Source: an uncultured Prevotellaceae bacterium
Lineage (GTDB): Bacteria; Bacteroidota; Bacteroidia; Bacteroidales; Bacteroidaceae
DNA length: 64,000 bases
Direction: 5' to 3'
NCBI GenBank assembly: GCA_946625675.1
Contig: CAMOTI010000165.1
Span: 1-64,000, forward strand
The position numbers were made by a program, and so were the translations under genes. Positions 28,634 through 42,900 of this stretch are shown in pieces. The notes below the pieces were generated by a model. It was not told the DNA's origin, did no database searches, and worked only from the letters and a program-made list of their open reading frames with translations. Numbering within the stretch: position 1 is the first letter of the stretch; every line of letters begins with the position of its first letter.

Positions 28634-30859
28634 ATGAAGTTAATCAAGAACTCAGACTTCCACCGCAACCTCAGAAACAAGGAGCAGAAGCCGCTACCCA
28701 TATCCACTGCCTCGTGCGACACCACACGCGCAATCGACCTTCTCACACGCGCGAGAAACGCATGGGACTCTCTCCAGACATTCCGCCGGAATCGACGACG
28801 CAACATTCAGTACACCTTCGGCGACCAGTGGGGCGACATCGTGCGCGACCAGTTCGGACGACATGTCACCGAGCGCACACGCATGATGGAGAAGGACGGG
28901 CAGCCGCCAATGCAGAACAACCACATATCCAAGATCGAGAGGGCGCTCACCGGACTCTACGCCAAGGGTGCAGGTGTGCCCGTATGCTTCGCCCGCGAGA
29001 CTGCATCCGACGAGAAGTCTGAGATGATGACACGTGCGCTACAGACGAACTGGGAGCGCAACTCAGAGAAAGAGATATTAACCTCGCAGATGTCTGAGAT
29101 GATCGTCTCAGGACTGCCCGTCATCGTCGAGGAGTGGAGCACGGAGGACGGTATCGACGACTCTTACACGTACGTCGTCAACCCCGAGTACTTCTTCTAC
29201 GAGTCCAAGGCAGGCGACCCTCGTATGTGGGATGTCTCACTCGTCGGGGAAATCCGGGACTACGACTTCAACGAGCTCGTCGTAGCTATGTCGTCTGCCG
29301 ACTTCGGTGGCGACGGCGTACCGACCGACCCACGAAAGGCAAAAGAATTCATACGCGCCATCTACGACGGACACACAACCGACGACACGTCGGCCACCGA
29401 CCAGATGGAACGCTTCCGCTACGAGGATTTCACCAACCCCCCGGACAACCGGCTCTGCCGGACATACCGCATCTGGACACGTGAGTACAAGACGAGATAC
29501 CGCTGCATCGACATCATGGACGAAGACCCAATGTACCGAATCGACGAGGACGACCTTCCCGAAGTCGAGGCCGTCAACAAAGGAAGGCTGGCCACCTTCC
29601 GAGACCTCTTCCTCTCCCAGGGAATGGACCCCGACGAGGCTCAGCGAATGGCAGAGCAGGAGGCACCGCTCATCGAGTACGAGAAAATCACAGACCTCTT
29701 CTGGCAGTGTACCATACTCTCACCATGGGGAGATGTACTCGCCTCTTTCCCATCTCCCTACGAGCACAACTCACACCCCTACGTCTTCCGGCCACACCAG
29801 CTCGTCAACGGAAAGATATATCCCTTCATCGCGACCGTCATCGACCAGCAACGCTATATCAACCGCCTCGTCACGCTCAAGGACATGTACATTCGATCCA
29901 TGATCAAGGGACTCAAGTTCATTCCCAAGTCACTACTCGGAGGAATGTCACCCGAGCAGTTCGCACGACAGGCGGTCGAGCTCAACGGATATGTCTTCTA
30001 CGAGCCTGACGACCGGCACCCGAACGCCGTACCGCAGATCGTCACGCAGAACGCCGGACAGCTCGGTGTCGAGGAGATGATAGCACTCCAGGTAGGATGG
30101 TTGTCAGACATCAGCAACGTCACCAACACCCTGCAGGGAAAAGCACCTGCCGCATCCACGCCTGCCACGCGCTACATGATGGAGACCGAGAACTCCACAA
30201 CTTCCATTTCAGCACTCCTCAACAAGTTCTCGGCCTTCGAGCGCGACCTCGCAATGAAGAAGATGAAGACCATACACCAGTTCTACACCGAAGGACGCTC
30301 CATCTCCTCCGTCAAGACCAACGGCTACATGCAGTACTCCACCTACGACCCCAAGCTCGTAGAGGACATCGAGTTCGATGTGTCCATACGAGAGTCGGCA
30401 GAGTCGCCCGTAGCACGCATGATGATCAACGACATCACCATGTCCCTATGGCAGGCAGGAGCCATCAACGCAGAGCAGCTCCTCGAATACTCCTACCTAC
30501 CCGGATCCACCCAGATACTCCAGTCGCTCCGCTCAGCTCGAGAGCAGCAACAGCAGGCACAGCTCCAGCAGCAGCAGCTCATGCAGCAGATGCAGGCCGG
30601 ACAGCCACCAGCCGAGGACCCCGCCGCCATCCAGGGAGCACAGCCGGCACAACAACCGGCACAGGCACAGCAGCCCGCAATGCCACAACAGCCACAACAG
30701 GTGCAGACGGCAAGAGGACGGTCATACGGGGACGGATATACACACCGACGCGTGCCCATCAACGACGACGCCATGCAGGACCTCAAGAAGATAGCGGACC
30801 GCGCCAACCCCTACGCCGTCTCACAAGTCGCCAAGATCCTACGAGGAAGAAGCGTCTGA
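28634..30859 (+). CDS. P22-like portal protein
   Basis: 741 aa; R-R-R-N-I-QYTFGDQW N-terminus, long helical body, Gln-rich C-terminus; location. Confidence 0.75.
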   Translation: MKLIKNSDFHRNLRNKEQKPLPISTASCDTTRAIDLLTRARNAWDSLQTFRRNRRRNIQYTFGDQWGDIVRDQFGRHVTERTRMMEKDGQPPMQNNHISKIERALTGLYAKGAGVPVCFARETASDEKSEMMTRALQTNWERNSEKEILTSQMSEMIVSGLPVIVEEWSTEDGIDDSYTYVVNPEYFFYESKAGDPRMWDVSLVGEIRDYDFNELVVAMSSADFGGDGVPTDPRKAKEFIRAIYDGHTTDDTSATDQMERFRYEDFTNPPDNRLCRTYRIWTREYKTRYRCIDIMDEDPMYRIDEDDLPEVEAVNKGRLATFRDLFLSQGMDPDEAQRMAEQEAPLIEYEKITDLFWQCTILSPWGDVLASFPSPYEHNSHPYVFRPHQLVNGKIYPFIATVIDQQRYINRLVTLKDMYIRSMIKGLKFIPKSLLGGMSPEQFARQAVELNGYVFYEPDDRHPNAVPQIVTQNAGQLGVEEMIALQVGWLSDISNVTNTLQGKAPAASTPATRYMMETENSTTSISALLNKFSAFERDLAMKKMKTIHQFYTEGRSISSVKTNGYMQYSTYDPKLVEDIEFDVSIRESAESPVARMMINDITMSLWQAGAINAEQLLEYSYLPGSTQILQSLRSAREQQQQAQLQQQQLMQQMQAGQPPAEDPAAIQGAQPAQQPAQAQQPAMPQQPQQVQTARGRSYGDGYTHRRVPINDDAMQDLKKIADRANPYAVSQVAKILRGRSV

Positions 30860-30950
30860 CCCGCAGACAAAAGAGTTGTCAACTTTGCGGCGACACCGTT
30901 GCCGCCAAACCCACCCAAACCTAAACCACAAAATCTAAAAATCCATCAAT

Positions 30951-33900
30951 ATGAAGTCCTTCGACACAACAAGTCAGCAGAAGCCAATCATCGACCAGAA
31001 CGTCATCAACGACATGTTCGGACTCACCAGCCCGTCCACAAACGACGAGGCCACACCGGAACAACAGACCGAACAGGAACAGCCAGCAACAACGGAGCAG
31101 ACCACACCGGAAACAGCTACCGCAACACCAGCCCCATCCGCTGAGACTGCCCCATCCGACCCGTCTGACCCGTCTGACCCGCCCGTAGCGCCATCCACGG
31201 CAACCGCGTCCGACCCGTCTGACCTGTCCGACCCGTCCGACAACCCCGCCACCACCGTCACACCGCCCACCGGCCCGCCGCAGGACGACGACATCGACAT
31301 ATTATACGACCAGCTTGAGTACCTCGGCTACACAGACCTCGGAGACAAGAAGGACTTCCATTCCGTCATGGCCGACCAGAACAACGTCGTCAAGGCTTAC
31401 AACATACTCAAGCAGGAACAAGAACAGGGAAACTACGAAGGACTGTGCACGCTCAACGAGTTCAAGCAGTACATGAGCAACGCACAGAAAGCATACGACC
31501 AGCGACGCGTCAAGCAGGCAGTGCAGCAGCAGAAGCAGGCCGCGGCCGACCGCATACAGCAGCAGGCACCCGCTCCCCAGCGCAGTCTCGACCAGCTCAC
31601 GGCTGACTCCATCCACAACACACACGCCAGCCTCATCAACGGCATGCGCCAGCAGGACGGACAGCCCGCGCAGCAGACTCTCCCCGACGGCACACGCATA
31701 TCCAAGGCACAGGCTCAGGAACTGACCAAGCTCCAGGACGGAGGACAGCTCGGACAAGGCATGCAGAACCTCACAAAGGAACTCTACAACTCCCTCAGCC
31801 CCGAGGACCAGAACTACATTCGCCAGCAGGGAGTCGACATCAACGCACTGCCGTCAAGCACAGAGGTACAGGCAGCCAGCACCGACGTAATGACAGCAAT
31901 GAAGTCACACCAGGGAACAACCGCCGACGGACTCTACCAGTGGATGAAAGGACGAGGATTCGACATGAAGGGCATCGACGCAGCAAAGTTCAACGCCATC
32001 GCATCAACACAGCAGGGCAGACGACAGCTCTACAACACCCTCAGCGAATCGGCAAAGCAAGACCCCTCCATCCAGCTGCCATCATTCGACGAGTTCAACC
32101 GAATGGTCGTGCAGCTCGGAGACGCCAGCGACAACAGAACACCAGAGCAAAGGGCAATAGACTCGCCACTCTTCGGCATCCTATACCAGAACGACCAGTA
32201 TATCCAGGTCGACGGACAGCTCGTGCCCTACAAGGAAGCGTTCGCACGGACAGCGGCAGGAAAGTGGGTGATGACACACTCGCAAGCCGAGCAGGAAGTC
32301 ATGGCTGACATCTTCAAAAACGCCGCCAACACCATCGCGGTCGAAACAGGATCCAAGTCCTTCAAGTACGGATCCGACCTCGGCAACCAGCAGTACCAGC
32401 AGCCCTACATCAAGAAGCTAACCGAGTTCATGCGAGACCAGTTCGCACGCAACGGCGAAGACCTCACACCCGAGCAGATGGCAGAGGCCGTTGCCGGTGA
32501 ACTCGACAAATTAGGACTCAAGACCGAGCAGAACTATCTCCGGCAGTCCGACAGATACCTCGACGAGAACTATGGCGACAAGCTGGGCACATACGTCGAC
32601 ACATGGTCACCCGTATGGGACAAGCAGGCAGGGGAAGAAGCCACCCGCGCGTACGAGCAAGAATACAGCGCATTCAGGCACGACCCCATGTCAACACACA
32701 TAGCGGCCACCAACAAGTTCAACCGGATCACCGACGTACAGAACGAAATCAACTTCCTCTTTGCAAAAGCGGGACTCGTACCAATGCAGGGAGTCGAGGT
32801 GGACCCCTCTTTCCAGAAGGCCGTGCAAGACTCAATCAGCGAGCAGATGGCGGGTATAGCCGGCATGGGACAGACAGGAGAAGCACAAGAAGAATATGTC
32901 GTCGGAGGACTGAGTAATGAAGAGTCGGAAAGCCTCTTCAACTCACTTTACAACAACGTCATTCGCAACACCATGGGCAGGATCGCCAGACAAGTCCTGG
33001 AAAAAAGAAACGTGGAAGGAAAGGAATTTGCCGACGCAATGGGATGGTTCGGCAAATTCATCTACAACACCGCCGGTGGCACCGTCTTTGGAAACCTCAT
33101 GAAAGCAGGAATGCAGGCAGGGCTGTCAGACTACCAGAAAGAAATCAACCAAGTGCTCGACCAGCATGTGATGGACTCACTCGGAGAAGTCGGCGTCACA
33201 GCATCAACCATCATCGCATTCGCGCTCGACAACGCCTTCCTCTCAGCGCCTGGAAAAGCAGGTGCCTTCCTCTCCAGTCTGCCAGGAAAGAAGGCAGTGC
33301 AGACCATGGTGGCAAGGCTTGTCGCGGACGGCATGGCAAAAGAGACCGCCACGAACCTCGCGAAAAGAGCTATCGCTGGTAAGTTCATATCAATCATCAC
33401 ACAACGCACAGCCACGTCAGCGGCATCACTCAGCGGATACAATTTCGTCAGCACGCTCGCCAAAGGCGCCGTATATGGAGGATCATACGTCTACGACAAA
33501 AACGGCAACCCCGTTTTCGATGAGGACGGAATGCAGAAGAGGCATTCTGTGCTCCACGACGCAGTCGAAAGCGGTGTGCACGGACTCATAGGAGGAGCAG
33601 CAGTCGGAGCAGCAGGAACCGCAGTGCAGAAATTCACCGGAAACACATTTGCATACAAGGCATTCGACGACAAATGGCAAAAGACCGGAAAGTTCCTGGC
33701 CGACTACGGACTCAAGGTCATATCTGAGGCAACAGCCTTCTCCATGGCCGACGTCATCACCATGTGCGCCGACGGCAACTTCTCATGGAAGAACTACGGT
33801 GAGGCACTATGGGGAGGACTCAAGTTCATCTTCGCCATAAAAGCCTCACACTCCCTCGTCGGATTCCTCGGAGCAAAAGCCCACGGACAGAAGACCGAGT

Positions 33901-36900
33901 TCCAGATCGGACCGCAGAAACTCATATCACGCGAGGCATCACGCCCCCTCTCCAAAGACGCAATGCGGGAGCTCCAGCAAGCCGGTTACGGGTCCGACAT
34001 CTACGAAATCGCACAGAACCTCCTCGGAGGAAAGGAAATATACTTCAACCCCGACGACATCGTACAGCGAGACCGCGACGGCAATATCGTACGAGACAAG
34101 GATGGAAACCCCGTCTTCACCGGCAACCCAGCCCAGGGACTCTTCATCCCTGAGCAGCTCGAGCAGTTCGCAGCAGCAGACAACATATCAGTATCCACCA
34201 AGTGCGAGCTCCTCTCGCTCATCTCAGGCACTAAGCCACAGCAGATGATCATGCCGCCGGCTACTCGCACCGAGCGAAAGACACTCGACGACGGAACAAC
34301 GGTCATCGAGACATACGCCGACGACGGCTCACTCATCGGGCGCGGTTACTACACTGACGCCAAGAAAGCCGACAAGACTTTCAACGAGGTCAACGGAATA
34401 ACCACCATCAACGCAGTCGCCGTCGCACGCGAGCGCAACCGACGTTACAACGAGGCCGTCACCGAAGACCAGGCTTGGGCACAGACTCTCGAAGAGTACG
34501 GCATCAGGGACGAGAACGGACGCGTTCTCGATTTCGACCGCTACATGCAGGCCGTGCAGGTGATCAACAACGCAAAAGAATCAAGTCTCGGACACGAGCC
34601 CACCACTCAGTTCGAGAAAGACATCGTCAGCGACTTCAACCACAACCTCAGAGAAGCCCGCAAAAACGCCGAGTCGCCAGAGTCTGTCAGAAGAGACATC
34701 AACACCCAGTACGGAGTCAACCTCGAGAAGACGCTCAAGACCGACCCGCGTGAGTGGAACGACATCCAGTGGAGAGCCGTCAAGGACTATGAGCAACGAC
34801 TCAACCAGGGGCCCGACCGGGCAGAGACAAGAGCCAGAAGGCAGCAGGAAATCGACAACGCCGTGACAAGCGCGGTCAGCATACTCAACTACAAGCCTGA
34901 GGACGTACAGCCGAAAATCGACGAGGCAAGACAGAAACTACAGGAGCAGATGCCTGAAGGAGTCAAGATCCCTGAGACACTCGAAGAGCTCGAGCAGTTC
35001 GAGCAACTCGGATTTCCGAAGCTTATCGAACCCGCAATGGAATACCTCAAGGCGAAAGCCATGCTGGAGCCAGTACAGCAGAAACTCGAGCAGCAGTTCA
35101 CGGCAGACGTCTTCAACATCTACAACAACGGATACAAGACTGCATCCACACCCGAAGCACTTGCCGAACTGCAACTGCAAATCAACGACACCTTCCAGCA
35201 GGCAAGCCAGACATTCGGGCGCGACTACGCACTCCGGTTCTGGCAGATGGACAACGAAGCAAAACTTGAAGAGATACGCAAGCAGACCGACCCCGCACGC
35301 CGGGACCTCCTCATGAACCTCTCAAAGCTCGCCTATCACAAGATGTCCGTCATGTACCACCAGGCAGGTGAGCTCAGGCAAACGGCCGTAAGACTCTTCC
35401 ATGAGACCAGTCAGGCCATGGACACACCATTCGTCTACGACAAGGAACTGCCAGCCGCCGAAGGAGAAGTACCACAGACACAGCAGACCGTACGCACCGG
35501 ATCATACCAGGGACGCGCCGTCATCGTCGCACAGAAAGCGGAAGGGTCCGACATCGTCAACGTCTACGACATAGAGTCCAAGGAAGTCATACCCGTCAAG
35601 GAAGCCGACATCGAGAATCTCTCAGAAGACAAGCTCGAGACAGTCGAGCGTTACATCATGGAACACGAGGCGGAAGCCGCACAAGCCGAGCAGCAGGCAG
35701 CACAGCTCAACGCGCAGGCACAGGAGATACTACGGCTCGAGGACATCTACGCCGGGACCAAGTACAAGCGAGGTGACTCCTTCCAAGTCTACGACGACAA
35801 CCGTCAGCCGCTCTATGCCGAAGGAGTAGTACGAGACCCCGCCACCGGGAAAGTCATCTACGACCAGGACGGACAGCCGGAGACTGCAATGCAGCCCGTC
35901 AAGGCCACATACGAAGGATTCACCGCCGACGGGCTTATACGCGTACGCACAGACATACCAGTAGACGGAAAGACATTCTTCTACCTCACGCCCGATGAAG
36001 TCAACCGCATGGACGGAACCGCAATGCAGAAGTCCGAGACTGAGCACTACCAGCGACAGTACGCCAACGCAGAGGCCGAGGCGGCGGCAGAAGACCAGGC
36101 GGCACAACAGGCCGACGCAAAGCAGAAACAAACCGAGCTGGCACGCCAGCAGATGCAGCAGCTCGAGCAGCAGCGGATGCAAGAGCGCCAGCAACTCGGA
36201 CAGCAGGCCGACCAGCTCGAGGCGCAGAACAAGCAGGAGCAACAGGAGATTGAGGACCAGATACTCCGGCAGCAGGCACAAGACTTCGACCAGGCACAGG
36301 CCGACCAGCAGAACGCCGAAGACGGAAAGACCACCCTACAGAGAGGTAACCCCATCACAACCTACCAGCGCAACGAAGACGGGTCAGTCAACTTCATGAA
36401 GCTCTCGCCAGAGCGTATCTACGACTACCTCATGGAAGACGTATACGAAGGAATGGACGACGACATCACCGAATACCAGAAGCACCAGGACGCGGCAGAG
36501 TTCGTCTCCAAGCAGATCCAGTCACTGCAGGCAAAGAAAGAGAAGCTCGAAGGAAAGCGCCCCAAGGTAGACCCCGCCGCAGCCGACCCGCAGGCAAAAT
36601 ACCGCGAGTGGAGGAAGCAGCTCGGCCAGCTCGACCAGCAGACCGCACACTGGAACCAGGTGCGCGACATGATTGCCAGGTCGCGCCAGGCAAACTACGA
36701 GCACGAAGCCAACACGGCGCGCAACACAAAGAAAATACAGCAGGTGGAGCCACAGGACTTCCGCCAGTTCGTCATGCGCGCGCTCTACCTCGGAAAAGGA
36801 ATGCTCCGGTGGAACTCCACAGGACAGGGAATGGGCAAACAGCGCGGAGTCATGGACGAGACCGGATACGGACAAGGAGAAAAGAAGGCACTCAGCTGGC

Positions 36901-39900
36901 TCTTCAACGACAAAGAAGGTATGCCGCTCGAGACCTTCGCCAAGCGTATGTCACAGGAATGGCGCGAGTATGCGTCAGCAGACAACCTTATCCCAGTCGA
37001 CGGATACGCACGCTTCCCCGACGATATGGAAGCACGCAACGAGATCATCGACATACTCTCATCATTCTCCAGCCGTGACGACCTCGCACGCCAGATACTC
37101 GACGACGCACAACGCAACGACCCCGAATACCAGCAGCAAGAGTACGAACGGCAGCAGAAAGAAGACTACGACCAGCAGGCCAGGGACCTCGGCTACAAGG
37201 ACTACGACGACATGATCCGCCAGCAACAGCAGGCAGAGAGCCGCCAGTGGTTCGAGTCACAGGAAACAGGACGACTCGACTACCAGCAGACACCCTACTT
37301 CGCAGAAGGATGGCAGGGCACACCAGACCGCATCCAGCAGACAGGAGTCACACCCGCACAGCACCAGGCCATCTTCGAGCAAGGAGCAAAAGCCTTCCAG
37401 ACTGCCACCGAGCGCGCAGTCAGCGAGCACCGCGCCGTCACCCTACAGGACTTCGAGCAAGCCTACCGAGAGCGCTCAGGACAGTTCTTCGACACTGACC
37501 GACCATACCTCCAACGCTACTTCAACCACTTCCGCGACCAAGCCAACAGAGACTACAAGCGACGACTCCAGGCCGACCAGGCACGAGCACGCGGACAGGA
37601 ACCGGCCGAGCACCCCGAGCGCATAGCAGCCGAGCAGAGACGCGCCGAAGCAGCAGAGGCAGAACGACTCCAGGCAGAGCAGGCGGCACAAGAAGCACAG
37701 CGCCAGGCACAGGCCACAACCGAAATACCCGAGCCCGACGGAAAGACACCGTCGCTCGACCAGGCCCGGGAGCTCGACAACGCACAGCGAACAGCAGCCA
37801 ACCTCGGACTGCCCGTCATCTTCACCGACTCCGACAACCCCATACACAAGCAAGGAGCAGCAGACAACAGCGCAGAAGCCACACGACGCGGCTCCAACGC
37901 ATACGTCTTCTTCCCCAAAGGAGGAGGAGAGCCACGCATCGTCATCAACGTCGACCGCTGCAAGGACTGGAACGACGTCTACCTCAAGACACTCCACGAA
38001 GGCTCAGCGCACTACGGACTCCGACAGATGTTCGGCAAGGACTACGACACCTTCCTCGACAACGTATACGACGCAGCCACCGATGAGCTCCGCGCCGGCA
38101 TCGACCAGTTCCTGAACTACAACCCACAATACAAGCGGGACATCAACGGACAGCCCATCAAAAACGAAGAAGGAAGAGACATCCGCGACAACCTCGCCGA
38201 CCGCCGGCAGGCAGTCGACGAATACCTCGCGCACCTCGCAGAGAAGCGCCCTCAGGACCTCACACAGCCCGAGCGCACACTCTGGGCCAAGATCAAAGAG
38301 TGGTTCATCTCCCTCCTCCGTCAGAAAGGATTCAACATCAAGCAACTCACCGACGAGGACCTCATCGACCTCCTCCGTGAGTCACACCGCCGTCTGCTCC
38401 AGCAGGAAGCAGCACGCCGACAGGCCGACCCCTCATCACCTGCCGACCGCACGCAAGTACTCCGCACCTCAGAGCCCGGAGCACCCGAACCACCCACAGA
38501 AGCGCCCTCATCTCCCGATGGAGGAACCGACCGTCTCTCAAAGGCTGAGGATTATACCTTTAGCGAGTTCAGAGCCGAAAGAGGTGGGAGATTTTATCAA
38601 AACAAATCTGGAGAAATCGACTTGGTTGACATAAGTGATGATGTATTCAATAAGATGGGTATCCCTAAAATGCCTTTTAGAATCACTGACGGCATGGCAT
38701 ACCATGTATTCACCCGTCATCAAAAAGAACTTGGGCTGGAGAATGAGGCTGATGCAGTACGTTATGTGGTTGATTTAATGCATAGCTTTGACCACGTTCG
38801 CAAAGGAGACGAAGAAAACACGTTCATCTTTTCCATTGAGAACGGAAGAGACAAGAACACCCATAGATCAATAACCTTAGTTATCCCTGATTCAAAAAAC
38901 AAATATCTCGGAATAAAAACAGCCGGATTAGTAAGGTTGAGCAACATAGAAAAAAGACCCGTACTTTGGGAGAAGAGCGAACCTTCTACTACAGGAGCCG
39001 CTCCTGCAAACGTTACAACCACTCAGCCCAACGAGGACGGCAGGACAGGAGGCAACGCTTCGAATCAAAGTACAGATCTTTCAAGCAAAGATACGCAAAT
39101 TTCTCCAACCGACCAAACAAATTCCCAAAAATCCGCAACCGAACAAGGCAAAAACTCCTATTCCCTCTCATCCTTCAACCCCATCGAGCAAGTACGTACC
39201 AACATCGAGCGGCGAAAGATTGAGCGAGCAGAGCAGGAAACCGACACAGAGCCCACCGACGCACAGAAAGAGGCAGGCAACTACAAGAAAGGACACATAA
39301 GGATTGACGGCTACGACCTGACCATCGAGCAGCCGAAAGGCTCCGTGCGCCGTGGCACCGATGCCAGCGGAAAGCAGTGGGAGCAAGTGATGCGGAACAC
39401 CTACGGATACATCCGTGGAACGGAGGGAGTTGACGGTGACCACATCGACGTGTTCCTCTCCGACGACCCATCACATGGCGACGTGTTTGTCGTGGACCAG
39501 GTGAACAAGGACGGCAGCTTCGACGAGCACAAGGTGATGTACGGGTTCCCCGACGTCGAGAGCGCACGAAAGGCGTATCTCTCCAACTATGAGGACGGAT
39601 GGACCGGACTGGGTGCCATCACCCCCGTCAGCAAGGAGCAGTTCAAGAACTGGATACGCAGCAGTCACCGAAAGACAAAGCCGTTTGCGGAATACAGCAG
39701 CGTGAAAACACTCTCAGTTAAGGAAGAGCAAGGCACCACACGCTACTCCCTCCCCCTCCAGCCCGCCAACGACCCGGCACTCACACCCGAGCAGAACAGG
39801 TTGCTCTCGCCAGAATCACTCATCAAGCTTCTTGACAATGGCGAATCCGCCGAACACTACTGTGACGAAGCCCTCGGCACACCGTATCGCCACGTGGCAT

Positions 39901-42900
39901 GGGGAGACCGCCTCACATCCTACGGACGGTTCAACGAACGACGCCGCAAGGAAGGGCTCCACATCGACTTCGACATCCAAGGAAACCTCGTCAGCTACGG
40001 ACTCTACCACGACGGACGCCGAGAAGGAATGCACTACACATTCAACCCGCAAGGCGACCGCCTCATAGAAGGAGCCTTCAGCAACGGCACACGCGTCGGG
40101 ACACACCGCGTATTCTATGACACATACAGCCAGGCACCGAGATACGACCTGCCAGGACTCAAACCCGAAAAGCGAGAGCAGGTCCGGGACGAGATCACCT
40201 ACAACCAGCAGGGACAACCCGACGGAGAGGCATACTCATACTCCTCCTCTGGAAAACTACTCGAACGCCACATCTTCAAGAACGGAAAGCTGCTCGCCGA
40301 GTGGTACGCCCCCGCATACCTCAAATCCATCCTCAAATCCGTCGTATCAGGCGACGAAATAAGAATCAGCAACATGACGCCCCATCAAGCCTGGTGGCAA
40401 CTGCGCGCCTACCGACGCAACGGCTCCGCACCATGGATCCCCCAAGGACAGCCGGGAGAAGGACAGCCCTACAAGCCGTCAGAGACAGACACCGCCGACG
40501 AGGCCGACAAGCCGCTCCACCAGTGGAACCCCGTCCAGGCAGTGAAAGAGAACACCCAGCGACGCCAGGCACGCCAGCTCACCATCGACTTCCATGAGGC
40601 CGCCCCGTCCAACCTGTCCGACCCGTCCGACCTGTCTGACCTGTCTGACCCGTCCGACAACCCCGCCGCCACGCGCAAAGGACGGCAGATGCCGCCGTCC
40701 ATGCTCACCGACGAAGAGCTCCTGCTGCGCACACGAACAGAAGAAGGCAGCACCGACGACTGGAACCTCTACAACGACGAGTACGACCGACGCCACCGAC
40801 AGGAGTACGCCGACCTCACCGACCACTACCGAGACGTCATCGAGAAGACCAGCCCCACTCTCGACGACGCCTACGACATGCTCGCCACCGCCGACCAGCA
40901 CTTCCACTACGGAGGCTACGCCAGCACCGAGCGAACCGAGCTCCTCGCACAGCGCGACGTACTCCAGGACTACATCGACCGGAAAGAAGCAGAGCAGGCC
41001 GAGGCCCAGCAAGGCACCGACCATTACTCCCTCCCAGAGGACCAGCAGCGCACCGACGACATCATCAAGGCGGCTGAGAAGCACTTCGGAACCACCCGGG
41101 ACATAAGGGAGGCAGGATACATACTGCCCGACGGAAAGCTCCTCGACTTCTCAGGACGACACGACCTCGAGCCAGGCACCTCAGACCGACCTGTAAGAGG
41201 ACAGCGCACCAGCGACCACCGGGACATCCGGCAGATTGCGTTCGACAAGGACGACAACCCCACAGGCATCACCACCGACATGGCAGACTTCATCAGAAGA
41301 GGAGCCATACGGATCGACGCCAACTACGGAGCCGTCAACCTCGCAGTCAAGCCCACCGAACAGCAGCGCAGACGCATACGGGAACTTGTGGCACACAACG
41401 AGGGTGACATCTACATCGACTTCGGAGACGGAGACAACACAGACCACTATGCCGAATACGAGGGAGCAAAACCCACACGCATCCTCGCAGACATCGACCG
41501 ATACTTCGACGAGGGCATCAAGCCCGAGGGCGTCACGTTCTACTCCCTCCCTATGGAGACCCCCGAGAATGTCAAGAAAGAAATGTTCGACATAAGAAAG
41601 CAGGCCAAGTCTACAAAGACATGGCTCAAGACACCGAACAACAAGAGCAGTAATCTCGACGAGCGCCAATGGACGCAAGTCCGGACTACACCATTCAAGG
41701 AATGGTTCGGAGACTGGCAGTCAAACGAAGCCAGACAATATATCTTAGAAGGAGAGCCCGCAAGTTCAATAGAGAACAAAAAAATAATGGCAAAGCCAGG
41801 ACAAACTTTCAGACAAGCGGTTGCCGAGCTTTTCCAGACGCAAGGAGGAAAAGCAGACTCAGCCTTCGGAGAAGTACTCCTTGACCCCACAGGAGTAAGC
41901 AATGATATTCAGCACGGGATGGGGCCCATAAAGAATGCGACATTCGCATCTGTGAAAGACGTGTTAGAAAAAGGACGTGTCATTCTGCCAATGGGATATT
42001 ACGAGACAAGCGGGAAGAAGCAGATGACCGGTTTTATAGCAGCACCCATAAATATTGACGGAGAAAGATATGTGTGCGTTGTCGGAGTAATTAGAAATAA
42101 AAAAGACAACAAACTATATATTCATGAGGCTTTCTCAATGAAAAAACTCCAACTGGATGCTGCATCTAACGTGGTCCATGACGGCGAAGCCGTGTCACCT
42201 CATCCAGCCGGAGCCGTTGCAAAGTTAGTAAAAAATATCCTAACCGCCAAAAATTCCTCAAAAATTGTTGACGAGAACGGAGAGCCCCTCGTCGTATACC
42301 ATCAGACGAACTCCACAGTGTACATCAACAAGGAGACAGGACAGAACTGGGATGAACTCGACTGGCGGGAAAAGGACGAATGGGAAGAGCGTGACGACTG
42401 GGACGAGTACTGGCAAGAACAGAACTTCTACACATTCGATAACAAGAATCACGGACGCAGAAGTATTGAATATCCAGCCTTCTTCTTCTCACCCAAAAAC
42501 GATCCGTACCATGAATACGGAAAGCGTACAATTGCAGTCTACCTCAACATCAAGAACCCGGCAATCAGCCCAGATATTGAGAACCGAGGTGTCACGGACA
42601 CAGCCGGTGAAGACGCCATGAAGAAGTTGATAGAACAAGGCTACGACGGAGTAATCAGGACTGACGAAAACGGAAAGCCCTACGAGTATATCGCATTCTT
42701 CCCCGAGCAGATCAAGTCCGCCACCGACAACATCGGCACATTCATCCCCTCCAACGGCGACATCCGATTCTCCCTCCCAGGAGGCAACACAAACAACACC
42801 CCCTCTACAGGCGTCTCCCGCGGCATCGACCTCTCCAGCTGGGACCCACTCGCCTCAGTCCGCCAGCACGTCACCGACTCACGCCAGGCACGCCTCGACG

